Shown here in pieces: positions 24,752 to 33,265 of a DNA stretch of 64,000 nt. The position numbers were made by a program, and so were the translations under genes. The stretch comes from Sandaracinaceae bacterium. GTDB lineage: Bacteria; Myxococcota_A; Polyangia; Polyangiales; Houyiibacteriaceae. Each line of letters starts with the position of its first letter. Position 1 is the first letter of the stretch. Below the pieces are notes generated by a model. The model did not search any database, was not told where the DNA came from, and worked only from the letters and a program-made list of their open reading frames with translations. The DNA is taken from positions 1 through 64,000 of the forward strand of contig JACKEJ010000004.1 in NCBI GenBank assembly GCA_020633055.1, given 5' to 3'.

Positions 24752-25438
24752 GTGGTCCCCAGGGAGCCCCGCCTGGCGTCGACAGATCACAGCCCGAACG
24801 CCCACTCGACCCGCCGTGTTGCGGGGGCGCGGTGCTACGCGAGGCGGTGGATCCTCCTCGCGCTCGTGGGGCTTGCGCTCGGGTGTCGGCAGACCCCCGA
24901 CACGCCGACAGCCTCGACGGTGAAGGCCGCGCTGAGGCCGGTCGCGTTGGTGCCTGCCGCACAGGGCGACCACGGCGCAGAGGACGCCATGCCCGCGCTT
25001 CCTTTGGGTGAAGCCCCACCGCCCCCAGGAACACACTTCGTGGATGTCGCGCATGCCACCACCCGCCTCCAGGCCACCTACTCGCCGAGCCAGTACCGCC
25101 TGCCGGTAGCCGCGTGGCCGCCCATGGCGTATCGGCACGAGCGCGAGATGCGGGTGCGTTGGTGGGCGCTGGCCTGGTGCAGCCACGATGAGTCCGCGCA
25201 CGTTCGGCTGCACGAGGGCGTCATCTCGTTCGTGCGGCACATGGGGCCACCCATGCACTGCCCACCGCACCTCACGGCCTACGAGACGACGTTCCCGCCA
25301 GGCAACGACGCGGTGCGTGGGCTGCGTGGCCCCAGCGGCGGTGTTCAAGCGCTGCCGAGTGTGCTGCCCGCCGAAGCGCCGCGTCGTGCGCCACGGCGAG
25401 ACTCCAGCTTGGCTGTGCCCGACATCTATTCCGAGTAG
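24752..25438 (+). CDS. Putative lipoprotein, 228 aa
   Basis: A lipoprotein signal (ARRWILLALVGLALGC) puts the lipidated Cys near residue 45 when counted from the GTG at 24752. That is a long n-region, so the true start may differ, but no closer ATG or GTG is in frame. The mature part is Pro- and His-rich with a probable beta domain (WWALAWCSHDESAHVRLHEG). No family recognised. It is followed after 51 nt by a secreted-protein gene of similar flavour, possibly one transcript. Confidence 0.6.
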   Translation: MVPREPRLASTDHSPNAHSTRRVAGARCYARRWILLALVGLALGCRQTPDTPTASTVKAALRPVALVPAAQGDHGAEDAMPALPLGEAPPPPGTHFVDVAHATTRLQATYSPSQYRLPVAAWPPMAYRHEREMRVRWWALAWCSHDESAHVRLHEGVISFVRHMGPPMHCPPHLTAYETTFPPGNDAVRGLRGPSGGVQALPSVLPAEAPRRAPRRDSSLAVPDIYSE

Positions 25439-25489
25439 TACGGCAAGGACGTTGTCGATCGAGCAACTGGGGTGGTAGGACGGCTCGAC

Positions 25490-26541
25490 ATGTTCGCGAG
25501 GGTAGGAGAGGCAATACGGGGCGCGCACATCATCGCGACGGCGTCGCTCGTCGTCCTCATGGGGTCGGCCTCGGTCTCGGCTCAGACGCTCGAAGCAGAC
25601 GTCCCGGTCCGCTTGGTGCGATGGGAAGCCGACATCGCGTGCGTCCCCGCGCGCCGACACGCTCTGCAGTGCAGCGGATGGAGCCGGTGGGTGCTCACCG
25701 CGGCGACCGACCGCGCGGGGACGTTGAGCGTGCGGGTGCCACGCGGACAGACGGGCTCGATCATGTTGGATCTCGTGTTTGGCGACATCGTGGACGCTCC
25801 TCCGACCATGCGCGTCAAGGTCGATGGCCGGTCTCTTCCTCCGGGCACCCGGCACGTGGACGTGCCCATCGAGCCGGGCGCGACGCATACGCTGGAGTCG
25901 TCCGTGACCGTTTGGGAGGAGGAGCGTCACGCATGTCACGATGCGCCGCGCGGTCGATGCACCGGCGGTGCCGTCCGACATTGGGTGACCGGGAACGGAC
26001 ACTACCGATGGTCCTACGCCTACTCGATCCCGCGTCTCCCGTCCGTCGCTGGCGCTACGCGCCGGTGCTCACCGTACGCTTGCCCGCAACCTACGAGCAC
26101 GAGCCGTCCCGATCGCAACTGGATGAGCGCATCGACGGATACTTCGTGGCGCGCGAACGCCGCAGCGTGGAGCACGGGCCGTTCGTGGCGGTGGGCGGCA
26201 TCGTCGGGCAGGGAGCGTTGGTCCAAGCCGGGTACGACATCTCATGGCCCCACGGCCGGGGGTCCTGGTCGACTGGCCTGGCTTTCGACGTGGCCCCGCA
26301 GGAGCGCGTGACGATCACGCCCGTGTTCGAGTTCGTAGCTCCGTTCAAGACCGGAATGTTCACCCCACCGTCGATCACAGCCGGGCTCGGCGTTCCGGTG
26401 GACGTGTGGCCGAGTCCGACCCCCGGCGTGCGGGTGCAGGTGTCCCTGTACGTGCCGTTCTTCAGCCTCGCGGCGTACGTCGACCTCATGCCCCTCACGC
26501 GTGACGCGCGCATCGCGGTCTTGGCGCGCCTCTCACTGTGA
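25490..26541 (+). pseudogene. Secreted/outer-membrane-like protein with a frameshift near 26010-26050
   Basis: ATG 25490 opens with a signal peptide (MFARVGEAIRGAHIIATASL ... VSAQ) and a beta-rich domain that reads well to YRWSYAYSIPRL. That frame then becomes Thr/Ser/Arg-rich shadow sequence until 26311. From about 26010 the good reading continues one frame over (VRRWRYAPVLTVRLPATYEH ... VSLYVPFFSLAAYVDL) and ends at 26541 with LARLSL. The two halves together give a single protein of about 350 aa with a beta-barrel-like end. An alternative is a second gene starting at ATG 26008. Frameshift mutation or sequencing error cannot be told apart here. Confidence 0.6.
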
Positions 26542-26604
26542 GCGCCCGAGACGCGACAAGGCTCTCGCGCGCGGCACGCTTCACGTCGGGGTCGCACGGC
26601 CGCG

Positions 26605-27693
26605 CTAGCCGCCAGACGGCAAGAGCCCACCGCCGCCGCTGCGGCCTGCCTCGACGGGGCGATGAAGCACCAGCTCCTGCCCCGCGGCCTGCCCGTGCGC
26701 GAACGCCGCGTCGCGCTCTCGACCGGCGCGGCGAATGGTGCGCGCCCGTGGGTAGCGCCGCTGGAAGTAGTCGGAGACGCCTGCGTCGCCCGTCCACACC
26801 AGGCCCTGAGCGGTGGACGCCCGCCGCTCACGCTCGAGCTTGTCGCGGAAGCCGCGCATCACGCCAACCAAGAACGAGCGGCGGTCGCGGTTGCCTGCGA
26901 TGCCGTGCTCTGTGCGGTGGCGCTTCCACGCGGCCTCGCCTGCGTGCAGGAGGAAGCCGTGCACGTAGTCGGCCATGCGCACGTTCGCGGGTGTCCCGCA
27001 GATCTCGAGCACCGAGCCGCGGCGCCCCTCGAGCGGACGGAACGAGTTGACCCAGATGGCCTCGACGAAGAAGTGCCCCGTCAGGATCGACGCGAGCACG
27101 CGCTCGTGCTCGTCATGGCGCGCCTTGACGGGGCCGACGTGCGCGAAGGTGAAGTCCCGCTCGTCGGCGCGCGTGTCGCGCTCGCGGATGTTGTGCTCGA
27201 GCATGAGCCGCCGCGCCTGTTGCATCGCCGCGTCTGCCTCGTGCGGGTTGTCGCTCCCGGCCAGCGCCAAGAGGCGCCTTACCTTGTCGATGACCCTGCC
27301 CGCCGCCGTCGTGGCCACGTCGTCTCCGGGCGTGACGACGACGCCCGCCGCCCGAGCGTCGATGCCCCGCGCCTGACACACCCCGCGAAACACGGGCCCA
27401 TGTGCAGACTCGGACACGCGGAGCACCTCCGCGACGAACTGGTGCGCCATCTCGTGCTTGAGGACCTCGAGGACTTCCATCCACGGGTGGTCGATCACGA
27501 GCTGCCGGGCGACCTCGATCGTCCGCGTCGCGGGCACGAAGCGCGCGAGGAACGACGTCGCGTCGCTGAGCGCCAGCACCGGCGGACGCATCCGCTCGCC
27601 GAAAAGCGCCCAGTTGTCGGCCTTCCAGCGCTCGCGCAGCTCCTCGAGGATCAACCGCTCGAGCTCGTCGTTCAGCGCGTCGGGGGCCGCCAT
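26605..27693 (-). CDS. SprT-like metallopeptidase fold with DUF2786 domain, 362 aa
   Basis: ATG 27693 starts MAAPDALNDELERLILEELR. Residues 1-150 hold a zincin-like region with the HExxH site HEMAH (EVLKHEMAHQFVAEVL). A DUF2786 segment follows (VIDKVRRLLALAGSDNPHEA, DAAMQQARRLMLEHNI) and then a long helical tail. SprT-type proteases act on DNA-bound proteins; DUF2786 occurs in phage and bacterial proteins of unknown role. The combination is known in proteobacteria and bacteriophages. No neighbours share its strand closely. Confidence 0.85.
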   Translation of the reverse strand: MAAPDALNDELERLILEELRERWKADNWALFGERMRPPVLALSDATSFLARFVPATRTIEVARQLVIDHPWMEVLEVLKHEMAHQFVAEVLRVSESAHGPVFRGVCQARGIDARAAGVVVTPGDDVATTAAGRVIDKVRRLLALAGSDNPHEADAAMQQARRLMLEHNIRERDTRADERDFTFAHVGPVKARHDEHERVLASILTGHFFVEAIWVNSFRPLEGRRGSVLEICGTPANVRMADYVHGFLLHAGEAAWKRHRTEHGIAGNRDRRSFLVGVMRGFRDKLERERRASTAQGLVWTGDAGVSDYFQRRYPRARTIRRAGRERDAAFAHGQAAGQELVLHRPVEAGRSGGGGLLPSGG

Positions 27694-27792
27694 GCCCGGG
27701 AGCTTTGCTGATGCGGGCCGGGATTCAAGGCTGGCGCGAGCGCGAGGACGTCGACCTGCGCGACGGTGGTGAACTGCAGTACGGTTCCGCGG

Positions 27793-28365
27793 ATGCCCCA
27801 CACCAGCGACCTGGAAACGGCCCTGCGCGAGCACCTCGGCGCGACGTTTGCGGGACACACGATCACCGCCCACGACCTCGACGACGTTGGGCGCCTGCGT
27901 GCGAGCGTGCCTGGGTTCCGCGTACTCGAGGTGCACCCGGGTCCAAAGGCGTCGACCTGGGCGTACGTCACCTGCGGCGCAGCGGGTATCGCGCACCCGA
28001 ACTCCCCAACCATGGAGTTCCTGACGACATCAGGGGAGCGCTCGAAGCGGGTCGCGCACCTGCTTACGATGGTCGCGTCCTACCACGCGACCGAAGGCCT
28101 CGGGCTGCAGCACACCTTCGGCCTCGGCGAGCCCTGGGTCGACGGATGCAATCTGACGGCCGGCTACGTCTCGCTGCCATACCCATGGGGGCCGGCGCTG
28201 GAGCTCTTCGAGCACGACGGCCAGGTCACGCACATCTACTGGCTCATGCCCATCAGCGCCGCCGAGCGCGAGCTGGCAAGACGCGCTGGAACTGACGCAC
28301 TCGAGGAGCGCTTCGAGGACGCGGACGTCGCCTACTGGGACCTTCGCCGGAGATCGGTGGTCTAG
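27793..28365 (+). CDS. Suppressor-of-fused (SUFU)-domain protein, 190 aa
   Basis: Starts at ATG 27793 (MPHTSDLETALREHLG). Blocks typical of bacterial SUFU domains are seen: VTCGAAGIAHPNSPTMEFLT, HTFGLGEPWVDGCNLTAGYV and SLPYPWGPALELFE with HIYWLMPISAAERELA. In bacteria such domains are frequent immunity proteins in polymorphic toxin systems, but many stand alone. No toxin gene is adjacent, so the role is open. The stop is 113 nt from the convergent nucleotidyltransferase gene. Confidence 0.85.
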   Translation: MPHTSDLETALREHLGATFAGHTITAHDLDDVGRLRASVPGFRVLEVHPGPKASTWAYVTCGAAGIAHPNSPTMEFLTTSGERSKRVAHLLTMVASYHATEGLGLQHTFGLGEPWVDGCNLTAGYVSLPYPWGPALELFEHDGQVTHIYWLMPISAAERELARRAGTDALEERFEDADVAYWDLRRRSVV

Positions 28366-28478
28366 CCGAAGGGCGTGTCCTGAAGAACGTTCACGCACGC
28401 ATGGGGCTCCGAGACGACCGCGTCTCGACCGCGCGGAGGGCGCTTGGCCGCAGCGCGCGTTCGTCGCTGCGGCACAGC

Positions 28479-29042
28479 TCATCCGTGTGCGTTCAAGGCG
28501 CGCCACTCATCCTCGAGCCGCAGCGCCTCCACCCACGTCTCGATGTACGTACGGTCCAGCTGGGGTCCGACCGCGGCGACGACGCCGGCCACGTCGTCCA
28601 ACTGCCGCTGCGAGCCACCCGACTTCTGGCACCACTCGAGCTTGCTCACGATGACGTCCTCGGGCGTGGCGACGAACACCGACAGACCCAGCCAGTCCGC
28701 GCGCATGCGGCGCTCGAACTCGGCCACGCTGAAGGGTCGGGCCTTGCGAACGATCAGGTCCGCCTTCCACCCGGAGTCCATGTCGATGAGGTTGAACATG
28801 TCCCTGCTGAGGAGCGCCGCACGCGCCGTGAGTGCGTCGACGTAGACGTGCTCGGTGGGGACGCCAGCGAGGAACGCTCGCAGCGTCGCGTCCGTCGGGT
28901 CGATCACGATGTCGACATCCTGCGTCGAGCGCGGGCGGCCGTGCAGCGTGCTGGCGAACGAGCCCGCCACCATGTACGGGACGGCTGCGGCGTCCAGCCA
29001 GCTGGTCAAGGAGGCCATGAACGCGCGCAAGCTGTCGCTCAC
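28479..29042 (-). CDS. Minimal nucleotidyltransferase, second cassette, 187 aa
   Basis: Pol-beta-type nucleotidyltransferase. From the GTG at 29042 the signature is G27-S28 (YMVAGSFASTLHG), D42-x-D44 (TQDVDIVIDP) and D95 (GWKADLIVRK). The C-terminal helices end near WVEALRLEDEWRALNAHG. The start was chosen because the GTG overlaps the upstream TGA (GTGA); a GTG at 29051 is also possible. The arrangement copies the pair at 6350-7179, although the two enzymes are clearly different in sequence. Likely half of a toxin-antitoxin-like or RNA/protein-modifying module. Confidence 0.8.
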   Translation of the reverse strand: MSDSLRAFMASLTSWLDAAAVPYMVAGSFASTLHGRPRSTQDVDIVIDPTDATLRAFLAGVPTEHVYVDALTARAALLSRDMFNLIDMDSGWKADLIVRKARPFSVAEFERRMRADWLGLSVFVATPEDVIVSKLEWCQKSGGSQRQLDDVAGVVAAVGPQLDRTYIETWVEALRLEDEWRALNAHG

Positions 29043-29296
29043 GCGTCCCACCTCGGCGCGTTGGGATATGCCTTCGTGTACAGCTCGTCACCGAGGCGCA
29101 GCCGGATCTCGGCCAGGCGCACCGCGTCTTCGTCGTACTCCGGGTGCCGCGCGCGGATACCCGCGCGGGTCAGGCTGACCAGCTCCTCGCTCATCGCAAT
29201 CGCAGTCGCCAGCCGCCGCTCTGGCCCCATACGTCGCCACACCTCGAGCTGCACTGCCCAAGCTTCGGGGGTCGTATCGGCCGGTCGCGATGACAT
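29039..29296 (-). CDS. Small partner of the second nucleotidyltransferase, 85 aa
   Basis: Starts MSSRPADTTPEAWAVQLEVW. A helical region follows, RRMGPERRLATAIAMSEEL, then VSLTRAGIRARHPEYDEDAV and a C-terminal KAYPNAPRWDA. I have seen this type of short protein immediately upstream of AbiEii-like nucleotidyltransferases in other bacteria, but I cannot name the family. The 4-nt stop-start overlap with the enzyme gene argues for a stoichiometric partner. Confidence 0.75.
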   Translation of the reverse strand: MSSRPADTTPEAWAVQLEVWRRMGPERRLATAIAMSEELVSLTRAGIRARHPEYDEDAVRLAEIRLRLGDELYTKAYPNAPRWDA

Positions 29297-29540
29297 CGGC
29301 GAAGGTTAGCAGACTCCGACTCGCGGACCCGCAGCAGCTGGCGCGCGGGTCCGTGATTCGGCCACTCCGGTCGACGGGGGTGTTGTCGCTGGACCTGGAC
29401 GCCGAGCGCCATGCGGCGTCGGTCGGTCGCGAGCTGCCCCGCGCCGCGCATGGGCGACCACAGGGCAGCCAGAAAGAGGCTGACTGCGGCGAGCCTCACC
29501 GCGCGGTCGGTCCAGCCGCCGCAACGTCGCCTGGAGCGCG

Positions 29541-30725
29541 TCATCGATAGACGAGCCCCGAGAGCCGAAGCGCAAAGCGGCGGCGGAACGCAGGGAGCTT
29601 GGCGACGCACCACAGCACCACGTTGCGCAGCCACCGCAGCCGCGGCCGCGTGGTGGCGAGCCGCGTGAGCACGTCGGCCATACGCACGATCTGGGCTGCG
29701 ATGGGGCGCCGCTCCTCGCTGTAGCGGTCGAGCGCCACGTCGTCGCCCGCGAGGGAGCGCGCGAGGGCGTCGGCCAGGCTCATCGCGTCGAGGATGCCAG
29801 CGTTCATGCCCTGACCCCCGGCGGGGCTGTGCACGTGCGCCGCATCGCCCGCGAGCACGAGGCGCCCGGAACGATAGTGGTCGGCCACACGATGGTGGAT
29901 GTGGAAGCGCGAGCTCCACACCAGCTCCTTCACCACGGCGCGCTTGCCTTCGGGTCCGCGCGTGTCGAGCAGCTGCTGCACCAGCGCCACGTCCGGGTTC
30001 TCGGGCGCTTCGTCGAGCGTCGCGACCACGCGGTGGTAGCCACCGGGCAAGGGCGCGACCACGACCATGCCGGCGGGCGAGAAGTACAGGATCACCTCGT
30101 CGCGCACGACCCCGCCTTCGAGGCGCACGTCGGCCAGCACGAAGGACTCGGCGTAGGCCCCGCCGGTGAACGGGATCTGCGCCTGCTCGCGCACCGTGCT
30201 GTGCATGCCATCGGCGCCCACCAGGTAGCGCGCGCGCACGCGGGACCCGTCGTCGAGCAGCGCGTCCACGCCGCCGGAGTCCTGCGTGACGCCCACGAGC
30301 ATGCGGGGCCGCAGGACCTGGCCTCCGAGCGCCACGAGGCGGTCGTGCAGCACGCGCTCGGTGACGGCCTGCGAGACCATCAAAGAGTACGGGTAGCGCG
30401 TGGGCAGGTCGTCGAAGCGCAGGTCGACCAGCACGCGATCGCGGTCGCGGATGGTGAAGCGCGGGGCGGCGATGCCCAGCTCGTCGAGGCGCTCGGCGGC
30501 GCCGATGGTCTCGAGCACCTCCAGCGTGCGGGCGTGCACCACGGCGGCGCGCGACGTGTTGGAACCCTGCGGCTGTCGGTCGATGACGGTCACGGCCACG
30601 CCGCGCAGGCGGAGGGCAGCGGCGAGCGTGAGGCCGGTGGGGCCGGCCCCGACGATCAGCACGTCCGTGTGGGACGGGGGGACGGGGGACGACTTGGGGG
30701 CGGACGGGATGGATTGGCGGGTCAT
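29541..30725 (-). CDS. FAD-dependent aromatic monooxygenase (PheA/TfdB family), 394 aa
   Basis: Hydroxylates an aromatic or polyketide-like substrate using FAD and NAD(P)H. The Rossmann motif is G26-x-G28-x-x-G31 (IVGAGPTGLTLAAALRL), the middle motif is VGADGMHSTVRE, and the second FAD motif is LVLAGDAAHVHSPAGGQGMN. The start at ATG 30725 has AAGGAG spaced seven bases upstream. It is divergent from a TetR gene across a region holding four palindromic operator copies, so repression by that TetR is very likely. Confidence 0.92.
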   Translation of the reverse strand: MTRQSIPSAPKSSPVPPSHTDVLIVGAGPTGLTLAAALRLRGVAVTVIDRQPQGSNTSRAAVVHARTLEVLETIGAAERLDELGIAAPRFTIRDRDRVLVDLRFDDLPTRYPYSLMVSQAVTERVLHDRLVALGGQVLRPRMLVGVTQDSGGVDALLDDGSRVRARYLVGADGMHSTVREQAQIPFTGGAYAESFVLADVRLEGGVVRDEVILYFSPAGMVVVAPLPGGYHRVVATLDEAPENPDVALVQQLLDTRGPEGKRAVVKELVWSSRFHIHHRVADHYRSGRLVLAGDAAHVHSPAGGQGMNAGILDAMSLADALARSLAGDDVALDRYSEERRPIAAQIVRMADVLTRLATTRPRLRWLRNVVLWCVAKLPAFRRRFALRLSGLVYR

Positions 30726-30761
30726 GGGGGAGCTCCTTCGGGGTCGAGCCTCTCGGCTTTT

Positions 30762-30886
30762 GTCAACACGCGTTGACTTTCGTTACCGATCACTAGCGCC
30801 GCCCGGCGCATATGTCAACGACTGTTGGCCAACATTCGTTGACTTTTGTAAGTAGCTGAATCCGTTGCATGCCAACGAACGTTGAC
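30762..30886. promoter_or_regulatory. Operator cluster, consensus G(T/C)CAAC-N4-GTTG(A/G)C, four copies
   Basis: Copies: GTCAAC-ACGC-GTTGAC (30762-30777); GTCAAC-GACT-GTTGGC (30814-30829) overlapping GCCAAC-ATTC-GTTGAC (30828-30843); GCCAAC-GAAC-GTTGAC (30871-30886). The middle two form a 30-bp symmetric element centred on TTGGCCAA. They lie between divergent FAD-monooxygenase and TetR genes, as expected for an autoregulated TetR operator. Confidence 0.8.
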
Positions 30887-30899
30887 TCATGCTCTGGGC

Positions 30900-31469
30900 A
30901 TGGCCCCGCGCAACGCCCCCGCCCGACGTTCCGACGCCACCAAAGCCGCCATTCTCGAGGCGGCCCGGGAGCAGTTCGCCGCCAACGGCTACGGCGGCGC
31001 CACCATTCGCGCCATCGCCGCCGCCGCCGAGATCGACCCCGCCATGGTGATGCGCTACTTCGGCAACAAGGAGAAGCTGTTCGCGGCCGCCGCCGACTTC
31101 GACCTGCGCTTCCCCGACTTCGCCGACGTTCCCCGCGAGGCGGTCGGGGCCGCCGTGGTGGAACACTTCCTGTCCATCTGGGAGGGGGACGAGAGCTTCG
31201 TCGCCCTGCTCCGTACCTCCGTCACGCACGACGAGGTCGCGGACCGCATGCGCGGCATCTTCGCGAGCCAGGTGGTGCCCGCCATCGCGCGCCTGCGCGG
31301 CGAGCCACCTGCCGCCGTGGCGCTGCGCACGGGCCTGCTCACATCACAGATGCTGGGGCTGGCGCTGTGCCGCTACGTCCTGCGTGTACCCTCGGTCGCT
31401 GCTGCGGATCGCGCGGAACTGATCGAGCGCGTGGGCGCGAACGTGCAGGCGCTTCTGTTCGACAGGTGA
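30900..31469 (+). CDS. TetR-family repressor of the adjacent monooxygenase, 189 aa
   Basis: The N-terminal helix-turn-helix is clear: AILEAAREQFAANGYGGATI, then RAIAAAAEIDPAMVMRYFGN with KEKLF. The ligand-binding domain follows. ATG 30900 (MAPRNAPARR) is preferred over the TTG at 30882, which falls inside the last operator copy. Usual TetR length. The gene is divergent from the FAD monooxygenase, and the operators between them cover both promoters. The inducer is probably the enzyme's substrate or product. Confidence 0.93.
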   Translation: MAPRNAPARRSDATKAAILEAAREQFAANGYGGATIRAIAAAAEIDPAMVMRYFGNKEKLFAAAADFDLRFPDFADVPREAVGAAVVEHFLSIWEGDESFVALLRTSVTHDEVADRMRGIFASQVVPAIARLRGEPPAAVALRTGLLTSQMLGLALCRYVLRVPSVAAADRAELIERVGANVQALLFDR

Positions 31470-31541
31470 GGCCCGCTCGCGGCCAGGGCGTTGGGAGCAG
31501 CCACCCGGCCTGCGCGCGAGACTGAAGTCGGGCACGGTCGG

Positions 31542-32465
31542 TCAGCTCATCCAAGTGACGTAGCCATCTACATAGCGCCATCGACCACGGACCCGCACGA
31601 GGACGTGCTCCTGTCCGTCGCCACAGAGAGATCCACAGAAGAACGCAGTAGCCACGACCGCGACAGCGTCATAGGGGAGTCGGACTCGGTCCAGGGCGCA
31701 ACGGTCGTGCGCAGGGTCCGGCGCTCCCCACGTGGCCAGGCTCGACGGATCGACGTCCACGTCCACAGCAGCCTCACAACCCTGGGGTGTGCGGTCCTCT
31801 ACCCAAGCCTCCAGCGTGGGAACACGTCGACCCTGTGTCGGCGGGTCGCGTAGGATCTCGAACGACCAACCGCGCGTCTGGAAGCGCTGGCACACCAAAG
31901 GCCCGTCCACGTACACGCGACGCCCCGTGTCACGCTGCGGACCATAGACGCGCCACATCACCGCCTCCAGGCGTTCGTCGCGCGCGACAGCGTCACACGA
32001 CGTCGGCCAAGGGTCGTTCGTCATGGCGTGGGCGCGCACGTAGTCGAGCGGCGCCGGGTCTTCGACCCGTAGCTCCAGAGCCTGTATGGTCGCATCGAGC
32101 GCAGCTAGGAGCTCGGCTCGAGCGCGTCCTGCCGGGGTGTCGTCAGCGCAGCGCCCGGACTCGGCCTCCATGCGTTCGAGCTCGGCGAACCAGCGCACGG
32201 CCGAGCGGGCCAGCGCCATCCCGGTCGCGAGGTCGAGGAGCTCATCGCTCGTGGAAAGGAACCACCGGCGCTCTCGGATGGCTTCCATGGAGACGTCTGC
32301 GTCCAACGTGCTCGCCAGGTCGGGGTAGCGCGACGGTCCGTCCTCAGGTGGCGCTTCCAGGCAGCTCCGCGAGGTACGGCGCCCCGTGATGGGGTTGTGA
32401 GCGCAGCCGTCCACACCTGCCGCGAGGCCCACGACGAGCAGTACCGTCCATGGCCTCAGTACCAC
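31542..32465 (-). CDS. Putative lipoprotein, 307 aa
   Basis: GTG 32465 gives VVLRPWTVLLVVGLAAGVDG followed by Cys, a lipoprotein signal with a VDGC lipobox. The mature protein contains several Cys pairs and a helical first half (MEAIRERRWFLSTSDELLDL), with a beta-rich second half (GRRVYVDGPLVCQRFQTRGW). No family recognised. The start overlaps the end of the NADAR gene by 10 nt, so the two are probably co-transcribed although their likely locations differ. Confidence 0.65.
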   Translation of the reverse strand: MVLRPWTVLLVVGLAAGVDGCAHNPITGRRTSRSCLEAPPEDGPSRYPDLASTLDADVSMEAIRERRWFLSTSDELLDLATGMALARSAVRWFAELERMEAESGRCADDTPAGRARAELLAALDATIQALELRVEDPAPLDYVRAHAMTNDPWPTSCDAVARDERLEAVMWRVYGPQRDTGRRVYVDGPLVCQRFQTRGWSFEILRDPPTQGRRVPTLEAWVEDRTPQGCEAAVDVDVDPSSLATWGAPDPAHDRCALDRVRLPYDAVAVVATAFFCGSLCGDGQEHVLVRVRGRWRYVDGYVTWMS

Positions 32466-33202
32466 CCCGACCACCCACCCGTCGCTGGATGCACCAGCTC
32501 GATCTCGACGCGCTGCGCCGGTGTGAGCGCGCTCCAGCTCTCGCTGAGCGCGCGCATGTAGTCCTCCCCCGCGCCCATCCGCCAGAACGCCGAGTAGCGG
32601 TGTTCCTCGGGAAACCGAACCCACGGCGGGGGCAGTGCGCCGACCGGCATGCGCGGCGCTGGGAACTGTCGCAACCTGGCGCGCGCCTCGCCCAGCGCGA
32701 ACCCGAGCAAGTTCTGCCCGCGCCACGTCTTCGGGCTGTGCGCTGCCGGGTCGTCCGCGCCGAGGCCAATGCCCCAGATGGCGTCACGTGGGCTGGCCTC
32801 GACCAGCACGACGTCGCCCGTGGTGTCGAGCCACGCGCCCAGCTCCGGGTTCTGCCGAAACTTGAGCACGTTGCCGGTCACGACGATGGCGTAGCGCGCG
32901 GCCTCCCAGGTCTCGTCGTCGAAGTCCTTCACGGCACGCCCGAGCGCCTTCGCCTTCCCGGGGCTGTCCGCCGCGAGGATGGCGGCTGCGCTCGCCGCGT
33001 CGTCGAACAGGAGCGCCTTCTGCGCCATCATCCAGTGCTCGGCCGTGCGATAGGTCATGCCCTCGAAGGTGAACGGCGCCGGATACCACTGGCTGAGCGC
33101 CCACGGTCCTGGGCCCGTCCCGGTGTGTCCCCAGAAGTACTTGAACTTCACCTTCTGGCCGTCGTCGATGCGACGGTTGAGCGCGTCGATGTGTGCGTTC
33201 AC
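32456..33202 (-). CDS. NADAR-family (YbiA-like) protein, 248 aa
   Basis: Starts MNAHIDALNRRIDDGQKVKF. Family hallmarks: KYFWGH at the N-terminus, LSQWYPAPFTFEGMTYRTAE with HWMMAQKALLF, then PGKAKALGRAVKDFDDETWE and DAIWGIGLGADDPAAH. NADAR proteins act on ADP-ribosylated substrates or on damaged intermediates of riboflavin biosynthesis; some reverse ADP-ribosylation of DNA in toxin-antitoxin or anti-phage settings. A C-terminal extension of about 70 residues (ARLRQFPAPRMPVGALPPPW and beyond) is unusual. No ADP-ribosyltransferase gene is next to it. Confidence 0.9.
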   Translation of the reverse strand: MNAHIDALNRRIDDGQKVKFKYFWGHTGTGPGPWALSQWYPAPFTFEGMTYRTAEHWMMAQKALLFDDAASAAAILAADSPGKAKALGRAVKDFDDETWEAARYAIVVTGNVLKFRQNPELGAWLDTTGDVVLVEASPRDAIWGIGLGADDPAAHSPKTWRGQNLLGFALGEARARLRQFPAPRMPVGALPPPWVRFPEEHRYSAFWRMGAGEDYMRALSESWSALTPAQRVEIELVHPATGGWSGWY

Positions 33203-33265
33203 GTGACGTGCGTACCACGAACACGACCCACGCGGCTCGGTCTCGCGACGGGGGCGACGAGCGTG

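Noticed and set aside
29297..29540. 244-bp gap between the small partner gene and the FAD monooxygenase
   Set aside because: Examined for a gene on both strands; the open frames present are Arg-rich shadows with no ribosome-binding site. Nothing supportable.
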